DNA from: Hofstenia miamia
Lineage: Eukaryota; Xenacoelomorpha; Acoela
Assembly: GCA_004352715.1 (NCBI GenBank)
Contig: SCFE01000002.1
Coordinates: forward strand, 5,705,831-5,769,830
DNA: 64,000 nucleotides
Direction: 5' to 3'
In this document: positions 35,947 through 46,806 of the stretch, one piece after another
Layout of the letters: each line of letters starts with the position of its first letter
Numbering within the stretch: position 1 is the stretch's first letter
The notes under the pieces: model-generated
Told to the model about the DNA's origin: nothing
Database searches by the model: none
What the model saw: only the letters and a program-made list of their open reading frames with translations
Translations under genes and position numbers: made by a program

Positions 35947-37060
35947 TGTTAGAACAAATTTGCGAAATCAACAATTATGCACAAATGTCAACAAATATTC
36001 ATAATTGTTGATTTCGCAACAATTTTACATAATTGTTCACTGATTACGACAATTATGTATTCTTGTCACTAAATCAACAATTATGCATAATTGTTGAAAA
36101 TATTAGCAACAAATACGCATAATTGTTGACATATTTATTATCTATCAATAACATCAAACCTGCAACTCCTCTATACAAACAGCATGTGATTGGATTACTC
36201 TCTATAAGCTGTAAGCAGTTGTTTCTGTCGACGCGAAACGATATTCACTTGTTTATTGATTTTTTCATTCCAGTAAATAGCGTGTGATTCCAATTGTCAA
36301 TTTATTCCTCGGTCTACCTGTGCTACAGAAGCTTTGTTTACCATCAGGCAAAATGGAAGTTAAGCGTAAAATGTTCAATGATAAAGTAGCTGCAATGATG
36401 ATAGCTAAAGGAAAAAATGCTTCGGGATTGATATCAAGACAGAAGTATGCCCAGATCCTTAATCGATTGCGCCAGCTTGAGGAAGTGGATGCAAGGAAGA
36501 GTGCCAAGGATTATCGATTGCAGAAAAAGTATGAAATTACTGAATTTGCGGTGGACGACTCTGCTGTCAGCAAACTTACAAAAAAGGGCACTGGTCTTCG
36601 ATTTATATGTGCTGATGAGCTTTTTAACGTTATACATTCAATTCACCTCGCTAAAGGACATGGAGGAGCACGCATTACACATAATGGAACGTGTGAAAAA
36701 TACGCCAATGTCACTATAGAACAGATCGAAGTGTACCGAAATATGTGTGAGACGTGTCAACTGAAAAAGAGCAGCATCCGCAAATCACCTGTTGTGAAGC
36801 CCATTCTCTCCAACGGTATGAATTCCCGGTGTCAGGTAAGGAATTTTTGTTTTAATAATGAATCTTAATATCTTAACGCTGTCTGTATAGAGGAGTTGGA
36901 GGTTTGATGTTATTGATAGATAATAAATATGTCAACAATTATGCATATTTGTTGCTAACATTTTCAGTGAACAATTATGTAAAATTGTTGGGAAATCAAC
37001 AATTATGAATATTTGTTGACATTTATGCATAATTGTTGATTTCGCAAATTTGTTCTAACA
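35947..37060 (+). mobile_element. 1.1-kb TIR element with Ginger-like ends
   Basis: Long terminal inverted repeats: left 35947-36180 (234 bp) and right 36881-37060 (180 bp, lacking about 54 bp present on the left). The ends read TGTTAGAAC...GTTCTAACA, fitting the TGTNR...YNACA rule of Ginger transposons. The flanking 4 bp are CATA and TATA, a possible target duplication with one change. The inverted repeats are themselves built from repeats of the palindrome AACAATTATGCATAATTGTT. The interior holds only the integrase-like fragment below, so the element is presumably non-autonomous. Assignment to Ginger is inference from ends and cargo. Confidence 0.75.
36353..36836 (+). CDS. Integrase zinc-binding fragment (KRBA2-like)
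   Basis: Start chosen at MEVKRKMFNDKV, where similarity to KRBA2-like proteins begins; an upstream ATG at 36284 is in frame. A lysine-rich N-terminal part precedes an HHCC zinc-binding module: H-x4-H in HLAKGHGGARIT and C-x2-C in CETCQLKK. That is the N-terminal domain of retroviral/Gypsy/Ginger-type integrases. The frame then reads NGMNSRCQ and meets GTAAGG, a good splice donor; unspliced it continues to a stop at 36868. In KRBA2-like proteins the catalytic DDE core follows exactly here, but none is found before the right inverted repeat. So this piece could bind but not cut or join DNA. Confidence 0.75.
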
Positions 37061-37065
37061 TATAT

Positions 37066-37740
37066 ATCAAATCCTCAAAGACTGGGTCATATATCCCCTT
37101 CAATTCCTACTGTTCTGAAAAAATATAAGTTATCTATTCCTCGTAACCTATTTTACCGAGCTGTCCGCCTATCCTCTTCTTATCAAAAAGTAACTGAAGC
37201 CTTCGATACAATCTTTCAAAATCTTCGCCAAAATGGTTATCCTGATAATGTTCTTCGTCGCTCATCAAATGCTGCCCTCAATCCATCGCCTCAAATCGCG
37301 CTTTGTAAAAAAAGTCAATTTATGGAAAGTTCCTTTCAAAAAATCTCGAAGCCTCAGTAAAAATCTCAACAAGAAATTCACTTCAAACTCAAATCAAGCC
37401 TGTCTTTCAATCATTCAAAACCAGCAACATCTTTTCAAACAAGGATCCCATTCCAATGTCTCTATGCTCTTCTCTCGTTTATAAATATCAACGTCATAAG
37501 TGGGAGCACTTATACATAGGAGAGACTAGAAGACATCTTCAAACCAGAATCCGAGAACATCTTTACGATCATCTTCACTCAGAAGTCTTCCGCCATCATC
37601 AAAGTCATGCCGCCACCTCATCTAATTTTTCAGTCATAATCTATCATCCATCTTCAAAGGTAGCCGAAGCAATCGCAATCAAAGAAATTAACCGGCACTT
37701 AACAATCCAGTGGAACTCAAACGTCACCACTTTTAAGTAA
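37066..37740 (+). pseudogene. Penelope-like element: RT C-terminus and GIY-YIG nuclease, broken
   Basis: Pieces in shifting frames: the region after the reverse-transcriptase core (RNLFYRAVRLSSSYQKV, then a FDTIFQNLRQNGYPDNVL stretch) at 37130-37260, then a cysteine-poor linker. Last is the GIY-YIG nuclease with HLYIGETRRHLQTRIREHL and a KEINRHLTIQWN end (37456-37740). The YIGET motif and arginine-rich helix are those of Penelope-like element endonucleases; the first GIY triplet is altered. There are at least two frame changes. The 5' part of the element is missing, and the sequence starts right at the edge of the Ginger-like TIR element. Confidence 0.8.
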
Positions 37741-37809
37741 TCAATCATCTTGTCAATCAATCATTTCACTGCAGTATATAAACTTTACTTTTAATCGCTT
37801 TTATTCTTG

Positions 37810-37838
37810 CTGATGAAGGCTAATAATATAGCCGAAAG
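37810..37838 (+). ncRNA. Hammerhead-ribozyme-like core in the Penelope 3' region
   Basis: CTGATGA, one extra A, a 5-bp stem GGCTA/TAGCC with loop ATAATA, then GAAA. Core and spacing resemble the hammerhead motifs known in Penelope-like elements. The extra base between the CUGANGA box and stem II departs from the canonical motif. Stems I and III were not established, so activity is uncertain. Confidence 0.45.
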
Positions 37839-38696
37839 TACTTCAAATATAGATATATATAATATATATGTATATATATAATATATGTGTGTGTATATAT
37901 ATATACATACATTGTAATAATGAATAACAAATTGTAAGATATTTCTTATACATAAGATCTTCCCTTAATCAAATCAAGTTTCATAGCAGATCACCATATA
38001 CAGTGATTTTAATATTGAGGTAGTCAAATTTGGAAGAGTACTGCAAAGTCAGTTTTAATGCTTTTTGCATAAAAATGTCATCATTCTCTAGATAAACATT
38101 AGCTCCATGTAGCAATGATTTTTATTTTTATAATTCATCAATATCTTACTTTCAAATTGCGAAATTTTTGGTAATCGATTTTTATGAAACAAAAGGGTTT
38201 TTCTAAAATAAATGATGCAATATACGAATGTATTTGTTAAAAATAATTTTTCTGTAAAAATTGTAGAGTTTTATATCTTAATAGATTATATGGATCATAA
38301 ACACGCACTTTACATGAAATTGTCAGAAATATTTCGAATCAATACAAGAAAAAAAGCTAAAATCCCTTGTTTCTTATCAACCTGAAAAAGTGCCTTTTCG
38401 TCAAAGGGAATCAACGCATTTTGGGTTTAGCGCGAATACACTAGAAGAAAAAAGTTGAATTTCACGTATGTTTTTCATGAGGAGATTGAATCATGGTAAT
38501 TGTGTGTAAATTTGAATATTTATTTTTTACAAAACGCTATTCACAATGTTTCAAAGAAACAATCAAGAAATTCGCGTATGTTTTTGTTCAATAGATTAGA
38601 CCATAGTAAATGTCTAATTTGCATTTTGTTTGCTCAAATTCGTCTTCAAAAAGTGTGTTTCTGATCAGTAATTCACTGAGAAATGCTTGTTCAAAG

Positions 38697-39331
38697 TCAC
38701 AAATGTAAGAATTCGATTTTGCAAAAGAGATAGGAGTTCTTAAATTTAGGCTCATGAAAGGTTTGATATAATTTCTGCATAACGAATTGTGTTACGCTAT
38801 CGCCGTTCACTTTATGAAGTATTTCCAACGGTCTTACGGGTGAATTTGTAGCCCCAACCAATAACGCCACAATATTTTCCTGTTGCTTGTTTTTGGTCTC
38901 ATCAAAGATCACATAGAGATCTTCATTTTGTAAATGGCGCACCAACTTTGTTTCTCAGCTGTAACAACGACATTGAAATATTTGTTGCGCACGATGCTTC
39001 ATAGGGCAACGCATAACCAACTTCATGTTCAAGGAATGCTTTGAAATCGTGTTTTGCTAACGCAGAAAACGGAATACCAGCATTAGCAAACTGCAAAGCC
39101 AATCGCTCCGCCCGAGTGGGAAAAGAAAGATTGCTTTGCAATTTGTTTATTCAAGGAAACATTTTTCAAATGACCGCTTGTCTTCAGATGCTGCTCCACG
39201 TGCGATTTTTGTAGATGGAAAACAACACAGCAGCATAATTTACACATAAGTGTGCGATCAACAATCTTAAGATTTCCATCCAGAACGAAGTACTTTCGTA
39301 ACCTTTTTTGTTCATCTTTAACCGCCGGCAT
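38697..39331 (-). pseudogene. hAT/CGGBP1-like transposase fragment, two frameshifts
   Basis: Reads from a start MPAVKDEQKRLRKYFVLDG into a zinc-finger module (C-x2-C...H-x5-H: CKLC, then HVEQHLKTSGH). A frame change leads to RLALQFANAGIPFSALAKHD followed by FKAFLEHEVGYALP. After a second frame change comes EDLYVIFDETKNKQQENIV, then VALLVGA. This order (BED-like finger, 'ALQFANAGIPF', 'DET' acid) is that of CGGBP1-related hAT transposases. The C-terminal part is missing. It lies in the CP2 interval on the opposite strand. Confidence 0.7.
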
Positions 39332-39528
39332 TATAGCAACATGAATCAAAATCTGAAAAACCTTAATGTACACTGTTAATAAAGCAAACAAACTATTTCT
39401 TAGAAATGCGCAAGATTTCCTGCAATAATACTTATACTTATCTTTGGTCAAAATAGATGAAATCATGAAATTGGCAAAATAGGTGAAATAGGTGGTTTTA
39501 GGTTCAAACCTATTTTTACGGTACCTGA

Positions 39529-39530
39529 TA

Positions 39531-39575
<45 letters not shown>

Positions 39576-39831
39576 CTATTAGATCAATCGTGTCATATAT
39601 GCTGCATTACTTTTAGCATTAGTTGCTATATAAAAATGATTTGTAATTTATAAATAATGGTATATTATGCAATAGTTATTTTTAAAATTAAAACTTGTGA
39701 AAGAGCTATTGAAGTTCTCCAGGATGTTGTAAAGAGCTTGCAAATCAGTCAAAAATTCATGAACTAATTACTCTCTAAATTAAGACTGCCTGCTAATTGT
39801 TTCTAGATAGACATAAACAGACCGCCGGGCC

Positions 39832-39865
<34 letters not shown>
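39529..39865. repeat. Two (TA)n tracts upstream of the CP2 exon
   Basis: TA repeats at 39529-39575 and 39835-39865. The second lies 15 bp before the next exon; between them no gene is seen. Confidence 0.9.
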
Positions 39866-39869
<4 letters not shown>

Positions 39870-39880
39870 GATGTATTTAG

Positions 39881-39991
39881 CCTAAGGGTGCTGATAGAAA
39901 GAATAAGACTGATCGGGAGAAAATTGATCGTTTTTCTATTGATGAGCAAGCTAGATATCAACCAGTGCAGGAACATACAGTGCTCAAAAAT
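39881..39991 (+). CDS. TFCP2: CP2/LSF-family transcription factor, exon after the DNA-binding core
   Basis: A 111-bp exon, acceptor 'gtatttag' and donor GTATGT, phase 0 at both ends. It encodes PKGADRKNKTDREKID, then an EQARYQPVQEHTVLKN segment. TFCP2 has 'PKGADRKQKTDREKMEK' and then 'EKYQPSYETTILTE' at the end of its DNA-binding region. This is one of the most conserved pieces of the family and fixes the gene as CP2 rather than grainyhead type. A second damaged copy follows 260 bp later. Confidence 0.9.
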
Positions 39992-40033
39992 GTATGTATG
40001 TTTTAAACTCTGTATATTTTTTAATTTTTTTTT

Positions 40034-40116
40034 NNNNNNNNNNNNNNNNNNNNNNNNNNNNNNNNNNNNNNNNNNNNNNNNNNNNNNNNNNNNNNNNNNN
40101 NNNNNNNNNNNNNNNN
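40034..40116. other. Assembly gap (83 N) between duplicated exon copies
   Basis: The gap interrupts a T-rich stretch that, in the second copy, leads directly to the next exon's acceptor. Confidence 1.
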
Positions 40117-40140
40117 ATATATATATAGTGATGTATTTAG

Positions 40141-40251
40141 CCTAAGGGTGCTGATAGAAAGAATAAGACTGATCGGGAGAAAATTGATCGTTTTTCTATT
40201 GAATGAGCAAGCTAGATATCAACCAGTGCAGAAACATACAGTCCTCAAAAA
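40141..40251 (+). pseudogene. TFCP2: Second copy of the PKGADRK exon, frame broken
   Basis: Same sequence as 39881-39991 except for an inserted A (ATTGAATGAG against ATTGATGAG), which creates an in-frame TGA, a missing T before the donor, and few substitutions. The surrounding intron sequence is duplicated too, including (TA)n before it. Because the copies lie on either side of an N gap, an assembly duplication is the likeliest reading. A true tandem exon duplication is the alternative. Confidence 0.75.
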
Positions 40252-40296
40252 GTATGTATGGTTTTAAACTCTGTATATTTTTTAATTTTTTTTTAG

Positions 40297-40325
40297 GTCA
40301 CATTTTGTCCTGATCAATTTCAATT
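40297..40325 (+). CDS. TFCP2: CP2/LSF-family transcription factor, 29-bp microexon
   Basis: Acceptor 'ttttttttag' and donor GTAAGT enclose 29 bp. In phase 0 from the preceding exon it reads VTFCPDQFQ and leaves two bases. Joined, the product reads TVLKNVTFCPDQFQ, which aligns with 'TILTECSPWPEI' of TFCP2. Phase fits both neighbours. Confidence 0.6.
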
Positions 40326-41899
40326 GTAAGTCATCTAGGTGTTATAGATTCATATAATTTATGTTTTCACACTCATTTATAGTTTTTCTTATATTACCGT
40401 AACGCAGTAGTTTCCAAAATCGGAAATTTTAAGAGAAATTGTAAATTATTGTAGCAAGAAGACTTCTTTGATTAATGAATATTTATAAGATTTTATTAAA
40501 TAGGAAGTTCTAGTCTTTCAAATGATGTCTGATTTGATTGACAAATTAACTCTTTCTAGAGCAAAATGCTAGTAGAAAAACTCTAGGACAAATATTTGAC
40601 ATGGATACTTTTCTATGAATAATGCACTTGTAATGTCCAAAATATTTAGTTTTGTTAACAAAAAAATTTTTACAAAGTATCACTATTGCCGGCTGATTAG
40701 CTGATAAAGAAGAGGGTGCATTTTCTGAGCTGTTGACCATGCCGAAAAAATGTAATGTGGTGGTACATAATATGAACCACCAGTTCTTAAATGCTAACTT
40801 TAAATGGTACAATCCAGCATAATAGAGTTAAACATCGAGTAGCTTGTCGCGGCTTAAGATTTTTAATAAATCGCTACTATCAAAGTGAGTGTTCGCTGTT
40901 GATTCCATAACGAAATATAGTAAAAATATTGAATTATGTTTATAATAATCAGGGTGTCAACCGATCTTGATTTTTTATATTCACAAGTTTCATATATTGG
41001 GCAGTATAATTTTCTTTAATTTCAATTTAATATCTTAGTTAAACCAAAACTGTTTATAGCAGAAATGCTGATGGTGTTTTTTTCATAATTAAAAATTTCG
41101 CATTGATCTCTCATTAGGAAATTTACATATTAACGTTATACTGCCATGAAAAAGTTTTTAAACTTCTATAAGGAGACTAATAAAAAGCATCACGAGATAA
41201 AGGAGTGTCTCCTCTTTCATTTTTATTTTAAAAACGCGTCTTGTCGCCGTTCCATTGAAGCGCACCGACTTCTGCTTTATGCTCGACATGCCTGAGTGGG
41301 TTTGCGTGGTCTATAAACATTAAAAGAAACAGTTATGGTTAGATGTTGCTGTAATGGGCTTTAAGGTCTATTGATTATAGGGGGAATTTAAACATTTCTT
41401 AAAATACTAGAATGAAAAATATGTGTGTCCTTAGTTCACAATTTCAAAATTTCGCAACAGACTTGGAGAACACTGTTTTGAAAAAATGAAAAAAAGACTT
41501 GTCCTTTTAAAATGACATGGGCAGTTATGTAATACTTTAAATTGGAATTTTCTTCTTTAGCTTTAACAATCTTTTTTTAAATATCGTACACATATAAATA
41601 ATAAAGGATACGAATGAATAACAGTTATTTTTAAGCACACTGCATCATCTCCTGTAGTAATCCAATTTTTTATAGGCGTCAGATGCGATTTTCAAAAACA
41701 ACAATTTTTATATTAATTTAACCCTATCTCATCCGGTTTTTTCGCTTTAGAAACTGACGGCGTTCTCCAACTGGTGTTGTAACCGGGCCTTATTTTAATG
41801 GTCCGACCCGGCCCATGTATTTTTAATCCCGCACGTCTCGACGCACGAATTTTAAAGCCCAATCCGTGACGCTTTTATATTTCAACCATAGGAATTAAA
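40326..41899. other. Intron, no gene seen
   Basis: Part of the 4.7-kb intron after the microexon. A GC-rich patch at 41780-41870 with 'gggccttattttaatggtcc' may belong to the hAT remnant that follows. Confidence 0.4.
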
Positions 41900-42365
41900 A
41901 AAACATTGTTCAAAAAAATTTAATGCCCTCTTTCTCCCCTGAGTTTAAAAGTTCTATTTGACTGACGTGTTCAGGATCCTGAGAATGTTGCAAGCGTCTG
42001 AAAAATCTCGTTCGCTTTGTGCAGACCCACCTTGAATGGGAAGTATCTGAAGGGCCATTTTTGATAATTGGGAAAACGGATTGAGGATTATCTCTAGGCC
42101 ACAATTTCATTTTTTAATTTTTCATTGGCTGCTGATACTGTAGTTGGTTGTCCTGCATCAAAAAATCACTGAATACATCTTCTTCCTCGTTATTTGTTAT
42201 TCGCAATGCGTTTGCTGGTGGGGGATGATCACTGTTGTCGGTCATGTAGCTAATTGACAACGTTCGTATATCCTCTAACAAATCATCTTTAAATTTTCTT
42301 TCTTCCCTCGAAGATATGGTTAAGAAGTTAATCATCTTGAAAGAAGGATCCAAAAATGCTCCCAA
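41900..42365 (-). pseudogene. hAT transposase C-terminal remnant
   Basis: In one frame (42114-42365): GAFLDPSFKMINFLTISSRE, like the 'LDPRFK' block of ZBED-type hAT transposases. Downstream, in a shifted frame: SKMALQILPIQGGSAQSERD then FSDACNIL, matching the hATC dimerisation block ('ATSA.SERVFS.AG.I'). There are frame changes and stops, so it is not functional. It lies in a CP2 intron on the opposite strand. Confidence 0.65.
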
Positions 42366-44994
42366 CCAATGAACAGCTGTAAATTATCCTTGGAGTATAT
42401 AGTTACGTAATAACAAAAGCAAATAATGAATAGCGAAGGGAATCTTTGAGTACATAAATCAAAGTAGCTTCAAATTATGATTCACGTAACTGAGAATGCC
42501 ACATCTAATTGGTCTAAGATAATGCTAAATTATAAATTTCAGGTGCCTGTGGCACTTCCTTCACATGGCTATCACTAAAGGGTTAAATGTATTCAACTTC
42601 TATTTTGCATATACCTTACATTACAAAATATAGATATGCACATAACAACCTCAACACAGTTATTGTTAAATTGCCTAATCAGGTAGAGAAGGAAAATGCC
42701 AGAATTTCATTTAATTTAAACTAATACCCGTATGGTTGCTAAATAATCTAATCTTATTGGTCTTGTTTCTGCATTTATGCTATTTTCCATAAAGCTAACA
42801 TTTTTGCTGATCCGGCCAAGATATGAAAATTGTTATATGAAAGGGTGATTTGTAAAAAATGAATGTGTAAATTATATGAAAACAGTTAATAGGGGTTAAT
42901 GGAATATATCATCCTCTTCCTCCTCTTTAACTCCCACAAGATTTTTTTTATTACAGTTGTGGAACGCGCACAATAGCACTGTGAGAAACCCAACTGTTTA
43001 CTAATACTCTGCTAATTTGTTTGTAAAAATTTTCGTGATCAAATCTAGACTTCATATCTAAAAGTCATCTATTGTAATGCTTAATCCGTTTATAAATTTC
43101 AAGGTTTTTACGTCTAACACATCTAATTGGCTTGCAAACAAAACCAACCAAATACTGCTAATCCGAGTGTATAAGTCTCTCCTTACTTTCTACTGTAAAG
43201 TTTTATGCTATGCCATTGTAGAAAGAAATTCATTGTCCTTCAATTTTAAATTTTAAGAAGTTCTTTCAGCATTGGATTTGAAGTTTTTGCTAATTTTCCC
43301 ATTATCATGCCCCACTAACAAAAACAGCCTGAATATTGATTGCAAATTTATAATTTTGTAACCCAACAAGTAGAATAGAATATACATTTTCTAGATAAAA
43401 TTAGTGCAAGTTTTCTATTTCTTGTATTGCTTCTAATATTTTGCTATTTATCTCCAAATATTGCATGAATTTCTTGTATGTAATGGTTTCTTCAAAAATA
43501 GTTTATACTTCCCTAACTTACGTACTAAAAATGTTATTCAAAATCTGAAAGCACCCTAAGATAGAGGGTTGTCTTTTTTCATTTTTTTAATTTCCACGGG
43601 ATTGCCGCCCTTTGTGGGTACAGCTTTGCGCGAAAACTCCGTTTCCATCATTTGCCGAGTTATTAACTCTAACGTTATTTTGGGTTCGACATGGGTAGTC
43701 TATCTAAAGAAAGAGAAATAGCTGGTCTTTAGAACTTTTGATTCGCTGAGCATTGGGAATGGGAAGAATTTTAAGGCCTTGAAAAAAAATTTTCGAAAAT
43801 ATGTAAAAAAATGTTTTTTATTTTTGAAATAGAACAGAAAATTACGTTTCTAATTTTTCATGTATTTCCTGTATGAACTTGGCTAGGCTAATAGCCTCTA
43901 TATGAAAAATAGTCTATTTATAAGGAAATTTTTCAGTATTTTCCTTTATTACAATTACCATGATGAAATTCTAGAGCATAAATATGTGATGTTATCATGG
44001 GAAAATTATTTGATATAAGGTTTTCAAATGTGTATAATACATATTTAAATAAGCATGTAAAGAAGCTTGTAATTTATATAAAAATTACTGGTTAAATATA
44101 TATTTAAAAATTAATACTGACAAAGCCTCATATGTTCTGAACGTGGCATAAAAGTTGTATGAAAATAATTGCTATCACATTTAGAACTAGAAATTAATAA
44201 GTAGAAATACGGGGAAACCCTAGTTAATGAAAATAATTGTTCAGGGCCTTCAAAAAGTCATCATCTATTTTTATATGTTTATAACACCAAAAATATACGT
44301 CTATTAATACTAAAACTTATACACAATGAACAGTATACATTAAAAATTTCTGTACAAATTTGATTATTATCAGAAATATATTTTTGATATAATAAAAATT
44401 TATAAATAGATGATGACTTTTTGAAAGCCCTGTATAACGAATTGAGAAAAAGTATTTTATCCCAGCCAGATTTTAATAAGAATATTTTACAACTCATGTG
44501 ATATTACTTTCTGTGTTTGTATGGCATAAATATTGCTGTAACTAACTTAGAAAATTGAAAATATAAACCTGTCCCGATTTAACGCGAAATTGTAAATTTT
44601 ATGGTGTTGGATTTTTATGCCCTTCAGAACATCTTGTGTTGTGATTGGGTACATACATTTTAATTTCTAAAAGCATGTAGTTGTTCAAAAATTAGAAACG
44701 TGATTATTTCAATGTTGATATTTAATTTTACTGGAAAACTAAAAAAGTTTTTTGTGTAATTAGAAAACATTGTTAAAATTATGGTAGTATTGATTTCAAA
44801 CAATTAATTTTAAATTAATTACAGAGGCAAACTTTAGCGGTAAGTGTACGTATGTGATTTTCTGTCGACATAACATTAATTTTTACCCGTCTATCTCTAT
44901 CAAGCTTACATGTTTGACTGGAACTCGTATAAATGTATTGTTGGTAATAAGAATTCTAAATATTTTCTCTTCGAATTTTAAATTTTCGTTTTAG
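42366..44994. other. CP2 intron, no gene; small foldback near 44243
   Basis: No open frame of interest. An inverted repeat of about 32 bp, AGGGCCTTCAAAAAGTCATC at 44243 and its mirror ending near 44431, has a loop of about 120 bp. Confidence 0.5.
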
Positions 44995-45101
44995 ATCGCA
45001 AATTCAGCCTTTGTTTACCGATCATATTGTAGAAGCAAAAACTAACGAATGCTGTCGAATTAGCGAATCGCACCCGTCATCATCGTCGATGCTTCCAACT
45101 G
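44995..45101 (+). CDS. TFCP2: CP2/LSF-family transcription factor, linker exon
   Basis: A 107-bp exon (acceptor 'cgttttag', donor GTAATT). Completing the two bases from the microexon, it reads LSQIQPLFTDHIVEAKTNEC and then a serine-rich segment SESHPSSSSMLPT, ending in phase 1. This is the poorly conserved linker between the DNA-binding region and the SAM-like domain. Confidence 0.75.
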
Positions 45102-45340
45102 GTAATTGTTTGAACCCTTTCATAACGCCAATTGAAATTCCAATAGTGTGAGAGCATTTGATTTTCAGTAGAAAACTTACGTTGTTTAGTATGCTTTGTC
45201 GATTTTGTGTCGTACAAATAGAGCAAGGAAAAATTCAGATTACTTGATTATAATTTAATAAGCTGATCAATCGCAAAATATATCGAGTATTCGGTTTTGA
45301 AATTTTCATTTTGCTGGCAATGTTTGTCTTATTCGCAGAA

Positions 45341-45803
45341 ATATATATATATATATATATAGTCACCGCTCTGTACTTTCCCCATAGTACGAAGCGGTTT
45401 TTCCATTCAGAAATCACCAATTTTTGAGTTATGTGGACTTTGACTATACAGTGATAATTGTATCCATGTTGAGCATATCTATGCGAAGTTTGAGGCTTTT
45501 AGCTGCAACAGCCGATTTTCTGTGGGTAACTCTAGGAATTTTAACTGTGAAGTGCTACATGACCCGCTATTCCCATGGGATTTACTTGTTTCAATGCCCA
45601 GGAGATTAAAATTTCGACGCACTTGGTACCAAAAACTGGACTACGACCCTAAAAGAAGAACGTGGGACCTCGGATTCCAAAAAATTCTTCATAATTTTTT
45701 TCAAAATTTCGTTTCCAAATGAAAGGTTGTACACAGCGGTCAAATAAAGGCCTAGTTTTGTCCACAGTAGTCAGTATAACTATATATATATATATATATA
45801 TAT
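45341..45803. repeat. Two short (TA)n tracts in the intron
   Basis: TA repeats at about 45341-45360 and 45781-45803. The short frames between and beside them (45424-45722) are not recognised. Confidence 0.85.
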
Positions 45804-46131
45804 CGTTGTTTAACAGTATTTGCAATACAATGTGAATATTTAAAGCTACTTCTATGAAAACAAATTTGTTTAATTCAATACGCATTTTCCAAAAAACAGC
45901 TGTATTCATACGCACCTGTAGTATATATTGATATTCAATTTGACTTTGTAGATGTTTGTTTATCAACATGGATTTTAGCTTTGTTTCTGAGTTGTATGGT
46001 CTAAATAAAAAAAATTGGCCTCTGTCAACTGTCTGGAAATTCTAATTTTACATTTAATTTTTTGTCTATTGTTTAAATGTATTCCTTTTTGTTGCAGCAT
46101 CCACTTTTCTCGACTACATGTCAAGGCGATG

Positions 46132-46265
46132 CATATTTACACAGGCGTTTAGCGGAGCCGAATGCATGAATTTGATTGGTTTATGTGCAAATATTTGTAA
46201 ATAAACCAATAAATTAATCGCTTGCCTCCGCTAACTGCGAGGATGGCAAGGCCCGTGTAAATATG
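46132..46265. mobile_element. 134-bp MITE-like foldback in a CP2 intron
   Basis: 15-bp ends CATATTTACACAGGC and, read from the right, CATATTTACACGGGC. Inside are further inverted pieces TTAGCGGAG...CTCCGCTAA and ATTGGTTTA...TAAACCAAT. Too small to code. Confidence 0.6.
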
Positions 46266-46806
46266 TATGGTTTTGCTTACATATACATTTCAATGTTAGT
46301 ATCTATGCATTTGATTGTTGCATAACCTTTGGAAGTCATTTTAATTAAAATGTCAATTGAGCTGAGCTTCCCATTGCATTTTTAAACACTTTGCTGATGA
46401 AATATATTTCCTCTCTTGGGTCGAACCGGTTTCCGAATACATGTATATTTAGTTTCCTCTTTATTTAAATGTTTCCGGCATTCCTATTGGCTGTTGCTAA
46501 TTTCTACAGTGTGCATTTGGGAATGACATGACGCTGAATTACTATTACAGAAATTAAATGCCGAACAAGAAACGGATTTATTTTTGAAATTATATATTAT
46601 GCATTCAAACTATGAAATTTTGCTTTTTTAAAACATTTAAAGAAAATTATCTGAGACAATAAAATTAACTTAACTTTTGTTTCGGCCACCAATTAGCTAG
46701 TACTGACTTTTTTTCTCATCTTAATAAAAATTTCTGGTTTTGGTTTGTATTAAATGTTATTGCGTTCTTCACTTTGCCTGTTTAAACATTTTGCTATTTT
46801 TAATAG

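Noticed and set aside
44826-44840. 15-bp microexon between 'ttacag' and GTAAGT in the CP2 intron
   Set aside because: With the phase left by the preceding microexon it reads an in-frame TAG, and the next exon joins in phase without it.
45424-45722. Two overlapping plus-strand frames in a CP2 intron
   Set aside because: No known motif, and they overlap in different frames; taken as chance.
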